This document shows, one piece after another, positions 6,701 to 8,553 of a DNA stretch of 8,553 nt (its first letter is position 1; each line of letters opens with the position of its first letter). Location of the stretch: the NCBI GenBank assembly GCA_903847545.1, contig CAINDZ010000678.1, positions 1 through 8,553 on the forward strand, read 5' to 3'. Position numbers and translations under genes: made by a program. Source of the DNA: an uncultured bacterium (GTDB lineage: Bacteria; Krumholzibacteriota; Krumholzibacteriia; LZORAL124-64-63). Under the pieces are notes generated by a model. That model did no database searches. It was not told where the DNA came from and saw only the letters and a program-made list of their open reading frames with translations.

Positions 6701-8235
6701 GCGGTGTCGACGGCCTGGCCGCCGAGGGCCGGCGCCTGCACGACAGGCACGCGGCGCGGCGCGCCCGGCAGCGGGCTGGCGGTGGCGTCGTTCTCCCAGG
6801 TGAGCCAGTAGACGGCCTCGGCCGCGTACGGATGGTCGTAGTGCTCGAGCCGGCCGGCGCCGGGTTGGAAGCGGTCGAGCCAGGCGCTGGTGGCCACGCC
6901 GTAGAAGCGGATCTCGTCGTCGAGGTTCCACTCGCCGTCGCCGCCGTCGACCACGCTGATCGCCACCTCGTGCAGGCCCGTGCGGTCCGCCTGCAGCGAG
7001 TCGGGATACTCGGGGTCCATCTCCAGCGCGAGCGAGCCGCCACGGTACAGGCGCAGCTTGGCCGGGTCGACATCGCCCACCGGCACGCCGTATCCCGCCA
7101 GTTGCTGCCCGGTCAGCCGGTACAGCCCGGTCGTCGTCAGGCGCAGCGTGACCCAGTGCCCGGTGGTGTTGAACGGGTCGAATGCCGCGGCCTTCGTCGC
7201 CGCGGCAGCCAGTGACTGCTCGCGCGCGCCCTCGGCAAGGGCGGTGAACAGGTCGCCGTTGGCCACGCCGGCCGGCACCAGGGCCGCGGCCGCCTCGGGC
7301 GTGGCCAACGACGCGGACTTGGCGGCCAGCGCCAGGCGCGCGTCGAACGGCGCCGTGGCCGCGTGACGGCACTCGAGCGTCAGGCCGGCGAGCACGCCGC
7401 CCTCGGCGGCCAGCGCGACCTTGAGCCCGGCCAGGGGCACCTTGCGGTAGACCGCCGGCGCGCCGGTCACGACCAGCGCCGCGGGATCCACGCCCGCGTC
7501 CGGCTCGCGCCACCAGCGGACGTCCGTGACCGTGACCTGCGGCAGCGCGCGCGTGGGCACGGCCAGCGACAGGCGCAGCTCGGGCGCCGACAGGCGCAGC
7601 TGCCCGCCGATGCCGTCGTCGAGGTCGTCGATGACCGGCGGCAGCGCGTAGCGCACCGCGGCCGGGTCGAGGGTCCGCCAGTCGGCGGGGGCCGACTGCA
7701 CGGGAAAGTCGATGCGCACCACGGTGCGGTCGGCGCCCTGGCTGAGCACGCGCACGACCGGCATCGCCATCTCGGCGGCCGGCGCGGTCGCCGCCGGCGG
7801 CGTGTCCGCCTCGGCGGCCGCGGCCGCGGACGGGCGCGCCACGCCGAGCGCGACGAAGCAGGCCACGAAGATCGCCGCCTGCACGACCAGGTTGCGCGGC
7901 CCGCGACGGGGGCCATGTCGCAACAGGCCGGTGTGGGTCGGGAACACGAAGCGGTCGCGCCCAAGGCGACCGAGCTTCTGGAAAAGGTTCTCCAGGTCAG
8001 GCAGCATCCCGGCGATCCCTCCCACGATGGCGGCCGCGCTCGCGAACGGCATCAGCAGCAGCAGCAACAGCGCCGCCACGCCGCCGGCCAGTTCGAGGCG
8101 CCAATCCGGATGGTCGTAATGCGGCAGCACGTCCAGCACGGCGTGCGACGCGAGCCCGGCGGCGGCGCCCCAGCCCACCGACCCGGTCAGCCCGCCCGCC
8201 AGCGCACCGGCGGCGAAATGCGTGAACAGGCACAC
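3763..8235 (-). CDS. C25 (gingipain/PorU-type) cysteine peptidase with N-terminal polytopic membrane domain and C-terminal sorting domain
   Basis: A 1490-residue product from a GTG start with GGGAG 9 nt upstream. Residues 1-133 form a small membrane domain with SHAVLDVLPHYDHPD (30-44), a hydrophobic block at 49-79, PDLEN (79-83), FPTHTGLLRHG (98-108) and a last hydrophobic segment at 116-132. It resembles YdjM/DUF457-type membrane proteins, with moderate certainty. After an Ala-rich linker (133-145) comes a PorU-like N-terminal beta region, including GHWVTLRLTTTGLYRLTG. The C25 domain spans about 748-1142, with YYVGHG (His1017) and FSCDVGVFD (Cys1051) as the catalytic dyad, spaced 34 residues apart as in gingipains, and it ends with NLMGDPAMRL. 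Beta-sandwich sequence follows. The C-terminus, from VFPNP at 1399, matches FlgD-Ig/type A sorting domains (WDGRD...NGTYLFVL). PorU is the C25 enzyme that cleaves sorting domains in type IX secretion. The PorV-like gene next door supports a similar role, but a plain secreted C25 protease is possible. The stop is TGA. Confidence 0.93.
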   Translation of the reverse strand: MCLFTHFAAGALAGGLTGSVGWGAAAGLASHAVLDVLPHYDHPDWRLELAGGVAALLLLLLMPFASAAAIVGGIAGMLPDLENLFQKLGRLGRDRFVFPTHTGLLRHGPRRGPRNLVVQAAIFVACFVALGVARPSAAAAAEADTPPAATAPAAEMAMPVVRVLSQGADRTVVRIDFPVQSAPADWRTLDPAAVRYALPPVIDDLDDGIGGQLRLSAPELRLSLAVPTRALPQVTVTDVRWWREPDAGVDPAALVVTGAPAVYRKVPLAGLKVALAAEGGVLAGLTLECRHAATAPFDARLALAAKSASLATPEAAAALVPAGVANGDLFTALAEGAREQSLAAAATKAAAFDPFNTTGHWVTLRLTTTGLYRLTGQQLAGYGVPVGDVDPAKLRLYRGGSLALEMDPEYPDSLQADRTGLHEVAISVVDGGDGEWNLDDEIRFYGVATSAWLDRFQPGAGRLEHYDHPYAAEAVYWLTWENDATASPLPGAPRRVPVVQAPALGGQAVDTARLRLHLEQQYADAMGVVADNWTWDSSIFSSHTDQFTVRTPVAGSTTQFVADVRGMYDLYSAGFVFTAKAWLNGDQAQAGTTTITYSTQNDSLRVRVGGESTALVGGSNTFTVLNASAAQANRRALALDSFDVLYWTALALDPAFGQLEFAHWGDQVAAPATATDLRLAVPTGITPVVWDVSRPDSARILVGTPGTGLVTLGVVRDPGADLHCVASVPAGLLAVDGGSRLLPVSLLDDDGNVDYVVVAASAMAVPGQNLAAFRGAVLPGVASPRSRAVTAEAIYNNYSGGQKDPLAIRNYLRSVYEKGGQRLKAVCLVGKASHDYRNYRGVVPLVDLYDLVPTVVRNYFPIFPVALNRQTPFASDDALVSFDTAPVSVIDRYDLDLPDVACGRLPALDATQAHAMVDRAIEQAVTPAEGPWRNSILLTADDVNRPSSGQVPVFGEDTHTREAEDINANYLPASVDVTKIYGVDYPFPPSSNVKPAARAAINAALNAGTTLYYYVGHGAEDNLADEQIFQSRDIANLGNGGRRPLFVAFSCDVGVFDSPSRLSMAEQFVSYTAGGAAGTICASQVSWSTDNDAITEAFFRNLFPSRHVDAGRSVGEALRLAKGQMGSLDYRANSQRYNLMGDPAMRLPHPVDDLVLAPASLDTLRAGARQVVVLAAAGKAALAAGDRYRLRVEESSTSRSYQNTPFGGTATWIEGGGAVFDGEGDVGTGDLVVPFKVPAQVRYGDNGRVRLLIEGADGAHAAVKVVPAVRGSLGAIDDVRGPLIDLAFADGRHRVHPGDPLVASLVDTSGIAMLGTSPGNSLMLELDDSGRMTDVTSAFAYDPNSYTSGGLVYPLPQDLASGVHKAALHASDALGNVGSDTLSFEIVPSDVVGIEDVTVFPNPTAGPCRLLCELSDPMAVQWDIYTLAGHRLRTLHAEPAEAGPCILDWDGRDAQGDEIANGTYLFVLRGEGASVDGRVITKTGKLVIMR

Positions 8236-8239
8236 GCCG

Positions 8240-8428
8240 CTACGCTCCCGTCCCGCCGGCGGCGGGAATCGGCTGCGCCTCGTCCGGCAGCATGATGGGG
8301 ATGCCGTCCTCGACCCGGTAGCGCACCGAGCAGGCGCGGCAGTACAGCCAGGTGTGCGCGGCATCGGGCGTGACGGGCTGCCGGCACAGCGGGCAGGCCA
8401 GGATCTCCAGGAGCTTGGGGTCGAGCAT
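8240..8428 (-). CDS. Trm112-like small zinc-ribbon protein
   Basis: A 62-residue protein starting MLDPKLLEILACPLC and ending with a TAG stop. The opening (L-LLEILACP-C) and the later YCRACSVRYRVEDGIPIMLPDEA are the signature of the Trm112/YcaR family. Four cysteines (12, 15, 30, 33) form a zinc-knuckle pair. Family members are about 55-70 residues long, so this one is complete. In eukaryotes and archaea Trm112 is an activating partner of SAM-dependent methyltransferases; bacterial members are less well defined and often sit beside envelope or lipid genes. The ATG at 8428 is preceded by GGAGG 10 nt upstream. The frame is open farther upstream to the window edge, but the added residues are low-complexity Arg/Gly/Ala and do not look like protein. 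It is the first complete gene of the cluster, and the next gene begins 4 nt after its stop. Confidence 0.9.
   Translation of the reverse strand: MLDPKLLEILACPLCRQPVTPDAAHTWLYCRACSVRYRVEDGIPIMLPDEAQPIPAAGGTGA
8245..8249 (-). promoter_or_regulatory. Ribosome-binding site deciding the GTG start of the C25 fusion gene
   Basis: GGGAG on the minus strand lies 9 nt before GTG 8235 and sits in the last codons of the Trm112-like gene, whose TAG at 8242-8240 falls between this site and the start. The arrangement suggests translational coupling. The frame stays open farther upstream, but that would overlap nearly all of the Trm112-like gene. Confidence 0.6.
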
Positions 8429-8553
8429 GTTCCGAGGTCCTCCACGCCCGGCGCGCCGCCAGCGGCGCCACCGGGTCGATGCGAAATGGATCTGCCGCGC
8501 CGCCCCCGGGGCGGCCACCCGGCCCGACGCCGTCTGGCGCCCGCCGGGTCTCC
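8429..8553 (-). other. Upstream flank with no recognisable gene or promoter
   Basis: About 125 bases lie between the window edge and the first gene. All three minus-strand frames are open, which reflects GC content, and none reads as a convincing protein, although the end of an upstream gene cannot be excluded. A GC inverted repeat (GCGCCGC and GCGGCGC around CA, 8453-8468) lies 25 nt before the ATG. No clear -35/-10 pair is visible. The GGAGG at 8439-8443 serves the Trm112-like gene. Confidence 0.4.

Noticed and set aside
451..7215. 2254-codon open frame on the plus strand
   Set aside because: It runs exactly codon-opposed to three minus-strand genes with clear family motifs, crosses both spacers, and its product is a low-complexity Arg/Ala/Val/Gly-rich sequence without recognisable domains. 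It exists because TTA, CTA and TCA are avoided.
4031..7513. 1160-codon open frame on the minus strand inside the C25 gene
   Set aside because: It is an out-of-frame reading of the peptidase gene, extremely Arg/Gly/Pro-rich, with no domain and no ribosome site of note.
7567..7601. 14-bp direct repeat (CGACAGGCGCAGCT) with 21-bp spacing
   Set aside because: It encodes two LRLS strand motifs seven codons apart within the C25 gene and has only two copies, so it is probably coding coincidence.
8236..8445. Upstream extension of the C25 fusion to ATG 8445
   Set aside because: The extra 70 residues would overlap nearly all of the Trm112-like gene and are Cys/Arg/Pro-rich nonsense; GTG 8235 has a ribosome site and begins at the membrane-domain homology.
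1..8553. RNA genes, CRISPR array, insertion sequence, prophage or toxin-antitoxin genes
   Set aside because: No cloverleaf, rRNA-like, regularly spaced repeat, transposase-like or small toxin-like sequence was recognised; almost the whole window is accounted for by the four genes.

Overview
The window carries four genes, all on the minus strand and tightly spaced, so transcription runs from high to low coordinates: a small Trm112-type zinc protein, a very large C25 (gingipain/PorU-type) peptidase with an unusual membrane domain at its N-terminus, a PorV/PorQ-type outer-membrane beta-barrel, and an M6-type zinc metalloprotease that runs off the left edge. The DNA is very GC-rich (roughly 70 % by eye). 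The combination of a PorU-like peptidase, a PorV-like barrel and a C-terminal FlgD/type A-like sorting domain points to the wider FCB group. With this GC content a non-Bacteroidota lineage (for example Krumholzibacteriota- or Eisenbacteria-like, or Gemmatimonadota) seems more likely than Bacteroidota, but this is an inference from gene content only.

Layout from upstream to downstream on the minus strand. 8553-8429: about 125 bases upstream of the first gene with no recognisable promoter or gene. 8428-8240: Trm112-like zinc protein. 8235-3763: fused membrane domain plus C25 peptidase plus sorting domain, starting 4 nt after the previous stop. 3762-3700: 63-nt spacer with an inverted repeat and a strong ribosome-binding site. 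3699-2671: PorV/PorQ-like barrel. 2670-2617: 54-nt spacer. 2616-1: M6 metalloprotease, which most likely starts at a TTG codon; a perfect 22-bp GC palindrome lies inside its signal-peptide region and abuts an alternative ATG. No tRNA, rRNA, CRISPR array, insertion sequence or intrinsic terminator with a U-run was seen.

How the genes may work together: in type IX secretion, PorV carries cargo at the outer membrane and PorU, a C25-family enzyme, processes cargo bearing a C-terminal sorting domain. Here a PorU-like peptidase and a PorV-like barrel are adjacent and are followed by a secreted protease that could be cargo. The most unusual point is that the C25 peptidase continues in frame from a small polytopic membrane domain resembling the YdjM/DUF457-type families. 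The last membrane segment of that domain looks able to serve as the export signal of the peptidase.
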